NCBI GenBank assembly: GCA_903859705.1
Contig: CAIONQ010000128.1
Span: 1-49,054, forward strand
Reading direction: 5' to 3'
Length of the DNA: 49,054 bases
Source of the DNA: an uncultured Chthonomonas sp.
GTDB lineage: Bacteria > Armatimonadota > Chthonomonadetes > Chthonomonadales > Chthonomonadaceae
Shown: positions 6,822 through 14,377 of the stretch, in pieces
Numbering within the stretch: position 1 is the first letter of the stretch
Layout: every line of letters begins with the position of its first letter
Program-made: the position numbers and the translations under genes
The notes under the pieces: generated by a model
What the model was told of the DNA's origin: nothing
Database searches by the model: none
What the model saw: only the letters and a program-made list of their open reading frames with translations

Positions 6822-8929
6822 TTCGTATCTCCTGCTGCCGGATGGGAGTGCGTTCCGCTACTGTGGCCAGTATCCCCGTGGGATCCATGGTGACCGTGCC
6901 CATGGCCATCACTCTCCGAATCATCGGTAGGAATGTTCTTAAGGTCCTGCAAGTAGTAGCGCACATTGGCGAGCACAATATCCTTACGGCCCATCAGCGC
7001 TATCTTCAGGCGCAATCCAGACTGGCCGTGCAATAGATTATGCCACCGTTTGGAAGGCACAAACTCTGGCACTACTACGGTAACCAGATGGTTTCTGCGT
7101 TCTACCTGCACAGCATCAAGGTATCGCATGATCGGCCCGATCATTTCACGGTACGGGCTATTGAGAATAACAAGCGGAACATCTTGCCCCCATGTTTCCC
7201 ATCGCTCTTTAAGTGCAGGCGTTTTCTCTGGATCGGTTTGTATATGTACAGCCCGGCAATCTGGCGAAAGGGAGCGCGCATAATCCAGCGCAGGCATTAC
7301 GCCGCGATGCAGTGCGGGCACCATAACAAGCACCGTATGCTTAATGGGAGTGGTGTTTGGCGTGAAATCGCGCATGCCAAGCTGTTCACTTACTTCAAGA
7401 TAATGGCGGTGTACTTTCCTGAACATCCATACAGATATCGCCACCAGAACAATAACGTACCAGGCGCCTTCGCTAAATTTCTCAATTGTAATGTCAATTA
7501 AAACCAGAAAGGTAGCGATTGCACCAATTCCATTAATGGTGGCCTTAACGGCCCAACCTCTGGTTGTATCCTTAAGCTTATACCAGTGCACCACCATGCC
7601 CGATTGCGATAGAGTAAAGGCTGTGAATACACCAACGGCATAGAGCGGGATAAGGGCATCTACGCTGCCATTCTTAAGTATGATTAGCCCTGCAGCGAAG
7701 GCACCGAGGATGATAATACCGTTGCTGAAAACCAGCTTATCTCCCAGGTTAGAAAACTGCTTGGGAAGATACCGATCGTGGCCAAGGATGGAGGCAAGGC
7801 GAGGGAAATCTGCAAAGCTGGTATTGGCAGCGAGCACCAGAATAGCTGCCGTAAAGAACTGCGTAAGGTAGTAGCCAAGCATCAGCTTGCCGGTTTTACC
7901 AAACACTGCTCCAGAAATTTGATCGATAACTGCGTTCGCGGTTTGCCCGTTACTCTCCCAGTACACAACATGCAATCTCATTGCAAGCCAGGAGATACCA
8001 AGGAACACGGTTCCGAGAATAACACCCATTGTAACCAGAGTAACAGCAGCGTTCTTAGATTTTGGCTCCTTAAACGCCGGAATTCCGTTACTAACGGCCT
8101 CCGTACCCGTCATTGCGGAACAGCCCTGAGCAAACGCACGCATTAGCACAACAAGTCCAAACGTTTCAGCAGCCTTTTGTGGCCCCCAATTGTGGTTCAC
8201 CCATTCATCATGGAAGTGCCAGCCGAACATTGGCCCGAAAATGCCCACCGCAATCATAACGTAGCACATCACCACAAAGCCGTAGGTGAAGATTGCAAAC
8301 AGCGCGCCCGATTCTTTAAGGCCGCGCAGGTTGGCCATTGTTAGAAGCGCAATAAAGGCCAAACACCACGGCACCAGATGATAAAAGTGCAGAAACTTAA
8401 AAGAATCTGGCAGGCTACCCAGGTTCTGAACGCCGGAAGCTATAGATACTGAAACAGTAAGCACATAATCTATCAGCAATGCGGCGGCAGCGATGAGTGC
8501 GGGCAGGGTTCCGAACCGCTTAGTAGTGAGGTTATCCTTGGATACAATGTAGGAGCCACCACCGCCCGGGTAACCAAAAACGGTTTGCCAGTAGGATACA
8601 ACAACGATAACCAGCAGGGTTACAATTAGCCCCGTAACCAGCATGGTATAGTGCGTGTACTGCTGGCGGTTCTCTATTGCATATAAACCGGCTGCACCCA
8701 GCGCCAATATAATTTGCTGCGTTGCATAAGCAACCGATGAGATAGCATCGGAGGCGAACACCGGAAGCGCCAGGAACTTTGGAAGCAGCGTGTGCTCAGC
8801 ATGTTCGGTGGAAATTGGAGAACCAAGAAACAGCCGGCGCATCCGCTGCTGACCGGTAACCTTTGCAGGCGCAATGGGGGTGAGGGGTAGCGGCTCATCA
8901 TTCAAGCCCCCGGGAGAAACATCTGCCAT
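6818..8929 (-). CDS. KimA-like APC-superfamily potassium transporter
   Basis: 703 residues. The N-terminal ~500 residues carry about 12 hydrophobic helices and the APC-fold signature near the first helix (LPVFASDAISSVAYATQQI), as in Bacillus KimA (YdaO), a high-affinity K+/H+ symporter inhibited by c-di-AMP. YPGGGGSYIVSKDNL follows helix 2, a conserved site in this family. Residues ~520-650 form a cytosolic USP-like domain (HTVLVMVPALHRGVMPALDYA), typical of KimA. The last ~35 residues are a His/Gly/Asp-rich tail (HGHGHHGSHGD) that may bind metal; the tail is unusual. It is longer than KimA (about 607). It heads the run STAS-USP, nadC, birA. Potassium as substrate is inferred from family resemblance; an amino-acid permease role is the alternative. 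Confidence 0.78.
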   Translation of the reverse strand: MADVSPGGLNDEPLPLTPIAPAKVTGQQRMRRLFLGSPISTEHAEHTLLPKFLALPVFASDAISSVAYATQQIILALGAAGLYAIENRQQYTHYTMLVTGLIVTLLVIVVVSYWQTVFGYPGGGGSYIVSKDNLTTKRFGTLPALIAAAALLIDYVLTVSVSIASGVQNLGSLPDSFKFLHFYHLVPWCLAFIALLTMANLRGLKESGALFAIFTYGFVVMCYVMIAVGIFGPMFGWHFHDEWVNHNWGPQKAAETFGLVVLMRAFAQGCSAMTGTEAVSNGIPAFKEPKSKNAAVTLVTMGVILGTVFLGISWLAMRLHVVYWESNGQTANAVIDQISGAVFGKTGKLMLGYYLTQFFTAAILVLAANTSFADFPRLASILGHDRYLPKQFSNLGDKLVFSNGIIILGAFAAGLIILKNGSVDALIPLYAVGVFTAFTLSQSGMVVHWYKLKDTTRGWAVKATINGIGAIATFLVLIDITIEKFSEGAWYVIVLVAISVWMFRKVHRHYLEVSEQLGMRDFTPNTTPIKHTVLVMVPALHRGVMPALDYARSLSPDCRAVHIQTDPEKTPALKERWETWGQDVPLVILNSPYREMIGPIMRYLDAVQVERRNHLVTVVVPEFVPSKRWHNLLHGQSGLRLKIALMGRKDIVLANVRYYLQDLKNIPTDDSESDGHGHGHHGSHGDTGHSSGTHSHPAAGDTK

Positions 8930-9284
8930 GACGTACGGGCTCCAGAATCATGACCGGACGGCGGGGCTCATACCCGGTGATGCTGCCTCACGCGCCGAGG
9001 GGTCTTGTGTTTGCGATTTTCGTAAGATTTGACAGCAAAAGCATTTATTTGCATGCTGTAGCTGATTTGTAAGTATACCCAGAGCCAGCGGAGATATGGG
9101 GTGTTCGCAACATGCCACCGTCTATGCTATTCAGCATAGCACACGCTTCGCAAATAAGCCATGCACAAACGGAACGAGCCTTCCGCAACTGTTATACAGA
9201 AGATATAATGTGGATCTAACGAATCCATTGCAGCAAAACACCATTTATTGGCCTGAAATCACTGAGAGAGAGGGAATGGGCTCT
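8930..9284. other. Divergent intergenic region with possible structured leader
   Basis: This lies between the start of the transporter gene (minus) and the start chosen for the PD-(D/E)XK-like gene (plus). On the minus strand the 90 bases before the transporter can pair as ACCGG/CCGGU around a 16-base loop, extended by AUCA/UGAU, which may be a leader structure. It does not match the c-di-AMP (ydaO) riboswitch consensus as I know it. On the plus side there is a palindrome, CTATGCT/AGCATAG (9122-9128/9133-9139, 4-base loop), that could be an operator. Confidence 0.4.
9204..9209 (+). promoter_or_regulatory. -10 element for the PD-(D/E)XK-like gene
   Basis: A perfect TATAAT at 9204-9209. A weak -35 (TTCCGC, 9181-9186) lies 17 bases upstream. 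Transcription would start near 9216, leaving a 5' UTR of about 70 bases before ATG 9285, which argues against any start codon upstream of this site. Confidence 0.55.
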
Positions 9285-10019
9285 ATGTACGACATACGCG
9301 AAAGCTATCGAAATATTCGGCTAACCCCTCCTCAAGATGAAGAGTATCTTGCCTGGATGCGTCGCATGGCCGACCAACGCCCCACGCGGGGTGGCCGCCG
9401 ATCGGCAGGAGAGTACCTTGGTGGCCTGGTAGAACGCTGCGTTCGGCACTATATTGGCACTCATGTTGATTTGAAGGAAGAGCGCATACTTGCCTGGGAA
9501 CAACGGCTCAAAAATGGGCGTGTTGGCCCAATGTATCGAGAGCTCGATGGCGTTTGGCAAATTGATCAGGAATCACTGTGCCTTTTTGAAATGAAACTCA
9601 CCCGCCCGCAGAACATGGAAAAAGGAACGGGCATCAAACAGCTGAACACTGCAGCAGATATTCTGCTCAGGCAGGGCGATTGGCAGTATTTGCTAAAACG
9701 CCTGGTTTACGTAGCAAATGCGGAACAACGGGTGGATGTATTGGATGGTATTCCCGTGGTGGAGCCTGCCGAAGAGTATGAAGAGCTGGGCGTAATCTGG
9801 GTTCCGCTTGCCGCTGTTGAAGCAGCAGCCAAAGAGCTGGAGATTGAGCTACCAGAGAATTGGAGCGAACCAGAGGCACGCGAGGGAGATCTGGAAGATC
9901 CTGAGCGAGACAGCTGGAAACAGTATGTTCAGGAGGAACCTGAATCAGGTGATTCGGAAACGCCACTTGATAATAACCCACTTGCAGCGGCGTTGCGTAA
10001 AGCAATGGGCGGGCAATAG
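9285..10019 (+). CDS. PD-(D/E)XK nuclease-like protein
   Basis: 244 residues from ATG 9285, chosen because the purine-rich GAGAGAGAGGGA (9264-9275) lies about 9 bases before it and a TATAAT is at 9204. The open frame extends back to 9096, but that part lacks coding character. Motifs fit a PD-(D/E)XK phosphodiesterase core: Glu in the first helix (AGEYLGGLVE, about 42-50), Asp in YRELDGVW (D88), the E-x-K of LFEMKLT (E102, K104) and a Gln in GIKQLNTAADILL (Q119). The C-terminal ~70 residues are very acidic and probably disordered. No partner gene is adjacent. The fold is inferred from motif spacing; it could be a non-catalytic relative. Confidence 0.55.
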   Translation: MYDIRESYRNIRLTPPQDEEYLAWMRRMADQRPTRGGRRSAGEYLGGLVERCVRHYIGTHVDLKEERILAWEQRLKNGRVGPMYRELDGVWQIDQESLCLFEMKLTRPQNMEKGTGIKQLNTAADILLRQGDWQYLLKRLVYVANAEQRVDVLDGIPVVEPAEEYEELGVIWVPLAAVEAAAKELEIELPENWSEPEAREGDLEDPERDSWKQYVQEEPESGDSETPLDNNPLAAALRKAMGGQ

Positions 10020-10049
10020 CTGCTACCGCCTATAACGAACAGCAGAGCC

Positions 10050-10102
10050 AAAAAAAATCGCCGCTGGAGCGTCGCTGCCATATCGGCGCGCACTCCAGCG
10101 GC
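10050..10102 (-). terminator. Intrinsic terminator on the minus strand
   Basis: GCCGCTGGAG (10060-10069) and CTCCAGCGGC (10093-10102) make a perfect 10-bp stem. An eight-base A-run at 10050-10057 becomes a U-run after the hairpin on the minus strand. On the plus strand no T-run follows. No protein gene reads into it on the minus strand, which points to a short minus-strand transcript. Confidence 0.65.
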
Positions 10103-10235
10103 AAGATCTGTGAATTCCGTGAAGTCCCCACGAGATCAAAATGGGTCTTACCCATAATCGAGCTGCTGTAATATATGACGCGGTTTGACCTCCTGAGTTG
10201 CACGGTTGTAGGAACCAATTATCAGAAAATTTTTT
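10050..10235 (-). ncRNA. Candidate structured small RNA
   Basis: Read on the minus strand, this region forms a rod and ends in a strong intrinsic terminator. The rod stacks CCGUG/CACGG, GAGGUC/GACUUC, CCGCG/CGUGG and a terminal hairpin AUGGGU-AAG-ACCCAU, with an 8-base bulge and larger internal loops. A GATAAT that could be a -10 lies at about 10219-10224 in reverse; no good -35 was found. The size (about 170-180 nt) and bulged-rod shape recall 6S RNA, but no sequence match can be claimed. The minus-strand ORF across it shows no coding character. Alternatively it is a plus-strand leader of alr. Confidence 0.35.
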
Positions 10236-10302
10236 CGATAGCCTGTTCAGGTTGCAATTTGGGGTTAATCTGCGAAACCCACCTGCCGATTCTCTGATAA
10301 TT
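10217..10302. repeat. Long-spaced 10-bp inverted repeat before alr
   Basis: AATTATCAGA (10217-10226) and TCTGATAATT (10293-10302) are perfect reverse complements. The 66 bases between them can nest CAGGU/ACCUG around GGGUU/AACCC. A shorter TCTGA-ACA-TCAGA lies at about 10316-10328, just before the alr start. This could be an RNA element in the alr leader or paired operator sites. Confidence 0.5.
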
Positions 10303-10340
10303 CATAATATAAGTATCTGAACATCAGAAAGTATGGCTTT

Positions 10341-11504
10341 ATGACCGCTGAACAGAGAGCCTGGGCCGAAATTAGCCTGGCTGCAATTGCTCACAACGTG
10401 CGATCAATTCTTGAATCGCTTCCCGCCGAATCGGAAATGATGGCAGTGGTAAAAGCCGATGCGTACGGGCATGGCTTTTTACCAGTTACGCGGGCGGCCC
10501 TGCAGGCAGGCTGCAGCTGGCTGGGGGTTGCCGCCGTAGGAGAGGGCATTCGGCTACGTGAAAACGGGGTAAATGCTCAGATTGCGGTGCTGGCACCCTG
10601 TGCCCCAGATGAAGCGCCCGAGATTGCCGAGTATGGCCTTACCTGCATGGTAGGTGATCCTGAAATTGTAAGAGCCCTGGGTACGCAGGTGGCAGCAGGT
10701 AAATCCATCTCAGTTCACCTGGATATCGATACCGGTATGGGCCGATCTGGAACACTGGCAGAAAGCGCCGTGGATCTGTACCAACTGGCTATCCGATGCG
10801 GCCTGAATGTGGAGGGAGTAAGCACCCATTTCTCGGATGCGGATGGAGCTTCGCCAGAGCATACAGATATGCAGATTCATGCCTTTAACTGTGCGTGCCG
10901 CGCGCTACGCGCGGAAGGTGCCGTATTTAGATGGGTGCACATGAGCAATAGCGCCGCCACGCTGCGCCAGCTGCAAGGTGAGTGCAACCTGTTCCGGCCT
11001 GGCCTCATAATGTATGGCATCAACTGTCCGCTGGGAGGCAATTCTTCGCAGGAAGTAAATCTGAATTTAAGAAGAGTGCTGAGCCTGTATGCGCGCACCG
11101 CAAGCATCCGGCACTTGCCTGTTGGGCATGCCATAGGCTACGGTGCTACGCACCGCCTGGCCGGGCCTGCAAGGGTGGCAACGGTTACGATTGGATATGG
11201 CGATGGTTACCCGCGCGCACTCTCAGGCAGGGCAGATATGCTGATATGCGGGCAGCGCGCCCCTGTGCTTGGCCGCATAAGCATGGACCAAACCGTTGTG
11301 GATGTTACCCACATTCCGGAAGCTAAGCCCGGTGATATCGCGGTGTGCATCGGTGATATGGATGGGGAAGAAGTTACTGTTAATGAGCTGGCCCAGCGGA
11401 GCGGCCTGATAGAACATGAAATAACAACAGGCCTCTCATTACGCATACCACGGAGATACACTGGCGGCCATGAATCGGTTACGCAATTGGGCTGCAACAT
11501 ATGA
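10341..11504 (+). CDS. alr: Alanine racemase
   Basis: 387 residues. This PLP enzyme interconverts L- and D-alanine for peptidoglycan. The PLP-binding lysine is K38 in AVVKADAYGHG. Further blocks are DIDTGMGRSG (about 132-141), the VHMSNSAA segment, FRPGLIMYG and the second catalytic site GHAIGYGATHRL, where the tyrosine is the acid/base of the family. GRISMDQTVVDVT and GEEVTVNELA complete the C-terminal domain. It starts at ATG 10341; a clear Shine-Dalgarno is not obvious. The gene is alone, between a structured intergenic region and the recG promoter. Confidence 0.96.
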   Translation: MTAEQRAWAEISLAAIAHNVRSILESLPAESEMMAVVKADAYGHGFLPVTRAALQAGCSWLGVAAVGEGIRLRENGVNAQIAVLAPCAPDEAPEIAEYGLTCMVGDPEIVRALGTQVAAGKSISVHLDIDTGMGRSGTLAESAVDLYQLAIRCGLNVEGVSTHFSDADGASPEHTDMQIHAFNCACRALRAEGAVFRWVHMSNSAATLRQLQGECNLFRPGLIMYGINCPLGGNSSQEVNLNLRRVLSLYARTASIRHLPVGHAIGYGATHRLAGPARVATVTIGYGDGYPRALSGRADMLICGQRAPVLGRISMDQTVVDVTHIPEAKPGDIAVCIGDMDGEEVTVNELAQRSGLIEHEITTGLSLRIPRRYTGGHESVTQLGCNI

Positions 11505-11585
11505 AGCAAATGACCCGCACACTCCTATATAGAGATGAATCCCAAACCGCCACACCCAGGGAATCTGAGGTATAATGGTGCGGTT

Positions 11586-11614
11586 GACGGCGGAATACCA
11601 GCCGTCTCTTTTGT
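11586..11614 (+). terminator. Probable weak terminator after alr
   Basis: GACGGC (11586-11591) and GCCGTC (11601-11606) pair with a 9-base loop, followed by TCTTTTGTT. The stem is short. A TATAAT at about 11572-11577, just upstream, has no recognisable -35. Confidence 0.4.
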
Positions 11615-11637
11615 TGCGTCTCAACTCTGACAATCTG

Positions 11638-11667
11638 TTGACAATTCTGATGAGCGTCGGTTACAAT
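11638..11667 (+). promoter_or_regulatory. Promoter of the recG-fab gene run
   Basis: TTGACA at 11638-11643 and TACAAT at 11662-11667, spaced by 18 bases. It lies 48 bases before ATG 11715 and is the only strong promoter seen before the 11-gene run. Confidence 0.75.
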
Positions 11668-11714
11668 TTGCCGCCCCGTCCGGTATACGGACGCCGCTTT
11701 TCGTCGGAGGCACC

Positions 11715-13883
11715 ATGCCGGATCCGATAACCTACGGTAGCAGCGGCAAATCCTCCAGCGCGCCCCGAAAGTATGTTCGCCTCACCGATCCGGTGGAGGT
11801 TGTACATGGTATTGGAGCACGTGGTGCAGTAACGCTCGCTCGCCTTAACATACATACCGTGGGTGATCTGTTGCGCCACTACCCGAGTAGATGGGAAGAC
11901 CGCACGCAATTTCGATCCGCCGCGGATGTTCAGCACGCCGAAACAGCCTCCTTATCGGGAACGGTTTCTGCCGTATCTGTTAAGAAGATTAGGCCCGGTT
12001 TAACGGTAACCGAGGTTACTCTGAACGATTCTGGCGAACCCCTCCGCCTACTGTGGTTCAATCAGCCCTTTACAGAACGGCAGTTCAAGCCGCTTGTGGC
12101 CGCCAAACGCCGCATTGTAGTTTATGGCCAGGTAAAGAGAAACAGCTGGGTGCCAGAAATGGTGAACCCGGAATGGGAAGAGCTTGCTGAAACAGGAGTT
12201 GGCCTCTCCTCCAATAGAATTTGCCCGGTGTACCCTGCCACCGAAGGGATTACGCAGCAAAAGCTGCGCAAAATAGTTTCTGCGGCACTGGAAGCTGTTA
12301 AGGGCTCTATACCTGATGCAATTCCTGAGGAACTTCGAACCTCCCATGGCTTAATAGATGCCGAGGATGCACTGGCCGCCATTCACTTCCCTGCTGGCGA
12401 AGAGCAGCTTGCTGCAGCCAGGCGAAGGCTAGTATTTGAAGAGTTCTTTCTGTACCAGGTGTTAACGGCTTTGCGTAAGCGCCAGAGTTCCACCCGGCGG
12501 GTGCTCAGCACGCTGCACGCTGCCCCCTGTAACGAAGCCCTTAAGCGCTTACAAGGAGCACTGCCCTACGCACTTACGCGCGCACAAAAGCGCGCGATTC
12601 TGGATATACAGCGCGATCTTACCTCTGGCAGTTGCATGAACAGGCTTCTGCAGGGCGATGTTGGAAGCGGTAAAACTGCCGTTGCGATGGCTGCTATATT
12701 GATGGCCGTGCAAAATGGTTGCCAGGCTGCGCTGATGGCCCCCACCGAAATTCTTGCGCAGCAGCATGCCGCGTTGTTTAAGCGATGGCTGGAGCCGCTT
12801 GGCATATGCGTGGAGTTAAGCACAGGCAGCCTGCCCACTTCAGAGCGCAGGCGTGTGTTGGCCGCCGCCGAATCTGGTGATGCGCATGTTGTGGTTGGCA
12901 CCCATGCTCTCATTCAATCTGGAGTGCAATTTAAAAAGCTTTCTCTGGCCATTGTTGACGAGCAGCACCGCTTCGGAGTGATGCAGAGGCATGCCCTTGC
13001 ACAAAAAGGCTTATCCGCACATCTTTTAGTTATGACCGCAACGCCTATACCGCGTACGCTCACGCTTACTCTGTATGGTGATCTGGATCTCTCTGTGCTG
13101 GATGAAATGCCCCCCGGAAGGCGGCCGATAACTACCCACTGGAAGCAGCCAGATAAGAGGCATCAGGTATACGAATCTGCAAGGCGCCTGTTAGCCAAAG
13201 GCCAGCAGGTGTACGTAGTTTGCGCACTGGTGGAAGAGAGTGAAAAGCTGCAGGCTGCAAATGCAGAAGCGCTTGCCGAAGAACTTGCAAACCAGGTGTT
13301 TACAGAGTACGAAGTTGGCCTGCTGCACGGGCAGATGAAGCCTGATCAAAAAGAGGCTGTGATGGCCGGGTTCGCGGCTGGCACCACACATGTACTGGTG
13401 GCTACCACAGTTATCGAAGTTGGCATTGATGTGCCAAACGCCACCGTGATGATTATTGAAGATGCCGACAGGTTTGGCCTGGCTCAACTTCATCAACTGC
13501 GAGGCAGAGTTGGCAGAGGCAGCGCTGCTTCTTACTGCGTTTTGTTGGGGGCACCCGCTGGCGAAACAGGAAAAGCACGGCTGCAAGCCATGGTGAATAC
13601 AATAGATGGTTTTGTGATTGCGGAAGAGGACCTGAGCCTGCGTGGGCCCGGCGAATTCTTCGGCACACGCCAGAGCGGCGCCCCGGAGTTTGCAATTGCA
13701 AACGTACTGAGGGATAACAACATTCTTGTGGAAGCGCGCGGCGCGGCATTTGGGCTTGTTGAGAAAGATCCTCAACTGAATGATGCTAGCTGCGCGCCAC
13801 TAAAAATGGCGCTCCGAGATATCGGAGATCGGATGGCAACCGTTTTGAGAGAACGGGGTGAGGATGCCGTACAATGTCCGTAA
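11715..13883 (+). CDS. recG: ATP-dependent DNA helicase RecG
   Basis: 722 residues. RecG remodels stalled replication forks and branch-migrates Holliday junctions. The N-terminal wedge part is recognisable (VHGIGARGAVTLARLNIHTV, then LLRHYPSRWEDR). The helicase core has Walker A GDVGSGKT (about 314-321), DEQHRFGV as the DExH-type motif (about 414-421), TATPIPRTL as motif III, TTVIEVGIDVPNA and QLRGRVGRG as motifs V-VI, and the C-terminal GPGEFFGTRQSG typical of RecG. ATG 11715 has CGGAGG about 6 bases before it. It overlaps the start of coaD by 10 bases. Confidence 0.97.
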   Translation: MPDPITYGSSGKSSSAPRKYVRLTDPVEVVHGIGARGAVTLARLNIHTVGDLLRHYPSRWEDRTQFRSAADVQHAETASLSGTVSAVSVKKIRPGLTVTEVTLNDSGEPLRLLWFNQPFTERQFKPLVAAKRRIVVYGQVKRNSWVPEMVNPEWEELAETGVGLSSNRICPVYPATEGITQQKLRKIVSAALEAVKGSIPDAIPEELRTSHGLIDAEDALAAIHFPAGEEQLAAARRRLVFEEFFLYQVLTALRKRQSSTRRVLSTLHAAPCNEALKRLQGALPYALTRAQKRAILDIQRDLTSGSCMNRLLQGDVGSGKTAVAMAAILMAVQNGCQAALMAPTEILAQQHAALFKRWLEPLGICVELSTGSLPTSERRRVLAAAESGDAHVVVGTHALIQSGVQFKKLSLAIVDEQHRFGVMQRHALAQKGLSAHLLVMTATPIPRTLTLTLYGDLDLSVLDEMPPGRRPITTHWKQPDKRHQVYESARRLLAKGQQVYVVCALVEESEKLQAANAEALAEELANQVFTEYEVGLLHGQMKPDQKEAVMAGFAAGTTHVLVATTVIEVGIDVPNATVMIIEDADRFGLAQLHQLRGRVGRGSAASYCVLLGAPAGETGKARLQAMVNTIDGFVIAEEDLSLRGPGEFFGTRQSGAPEFAIANVLRDNNILVEARGAAFGLVEKDPQLNDASCAPLKMALRDIGDRMATVLRERGEDAVQCP

Positions 13884-14377
13884 GAAGAGCGCTCGTTCCC
13901 GGAAGTTTCGACCCGGTGACAAATGGTCATCTCGATATCATTGAGCGTGCCGCAGGGCTGTTCGATGAAGTGCGGGTTGTGGTGGCGAGAAATGCATCTA
14001 AATCACCTCTCTTCTCTCTTGATGAGCGGCTTGAGATGCTGCAGGATGTCTGCTCTCCTCTGAAAAACGTAACAGTGCATACTTTCGACGGACTTTTGGT
14101 TCAGTATGCGATCGATTGCAAGGCCCAGGTGATTGTGAAGGGCTTGCGCGCTGTTTCTGATTTCGAGTATGAGCTGCAGATGGCTCTCATGAATCGTCGC
14201 CTTGCGGATCGTGTGGAGACTGTGTTCCTGATGACAGGTGCAGATTACTCCTACCTGAGCTCGAACATTGTAAAGGAGATCGCCCGCCTCGGCGGTGCGG
14301 TGGAAGGGCTGGTGCCTGAGAGTGTCGAGAAACGATTACGGCAAAAACTCGCCGAACAACGGCGGGAGACAGTCTGA
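13874..14377 (+). CDS. coaD: Phosphopantetheine adenylyltransferase
   Basis: 167 residues, close to the family length of about 160. It makes dephospho-CoA from 4'-phosphopantetheine and ATP, the penultimate step of CoA synthesis. The nucleotidyl-transferase motif GSFDPVTNGHLDII (10-23) and the C-terminal SSNIVKEIARLGG are intact. VKGLRAVSDFEYELQMA is the phosphopantetheine-binding stretch. Its start lies inside the end of recG, so the two are probably translationally coupled. CoaD supplies the CoA from which acyl carrier protein, encoded later in this run, gets its prosthetic group. Confidence 0.96.
   Translation: MSVRRALVPGSFDPVTNGHLDIIERAAGLFDEVRVVVARNASKSPLFSLDERLEMLQDVCSPLKNVTVHTFDGLLVQYAIDCKAQVIVKGLRAVSDFEYELQMALMNRRLADRVETVFLMTGADYSYLSSNIVKEIARLGGAVEGLVPESVEKRLRQKLAEQRRETV

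Noticed and set aside
8930-9060. c-di-AMP (ydaO) riboswitch before the KimA-like gene
   Set aside because: The family would make it likely, but the GGNNCGGAGGAACC-type and GGGAUACC-type core blocks are missing from the minus-strand leader; only simple pairings are seen.
9096-9284. Upstream extension of the PD-(D/E)XK-like gene
   Set aside because: It spans a TATAAT and a palindrome, lacks coding character, and a good ribosome site precedes the later ATG at 9285.
10030-10218. 62-residue minus-strand ORF in the alr upstream region
   Set aside because: It runs through a strong terminator hairpin and its U-run and shows no domain; an RNA explanation fits better.
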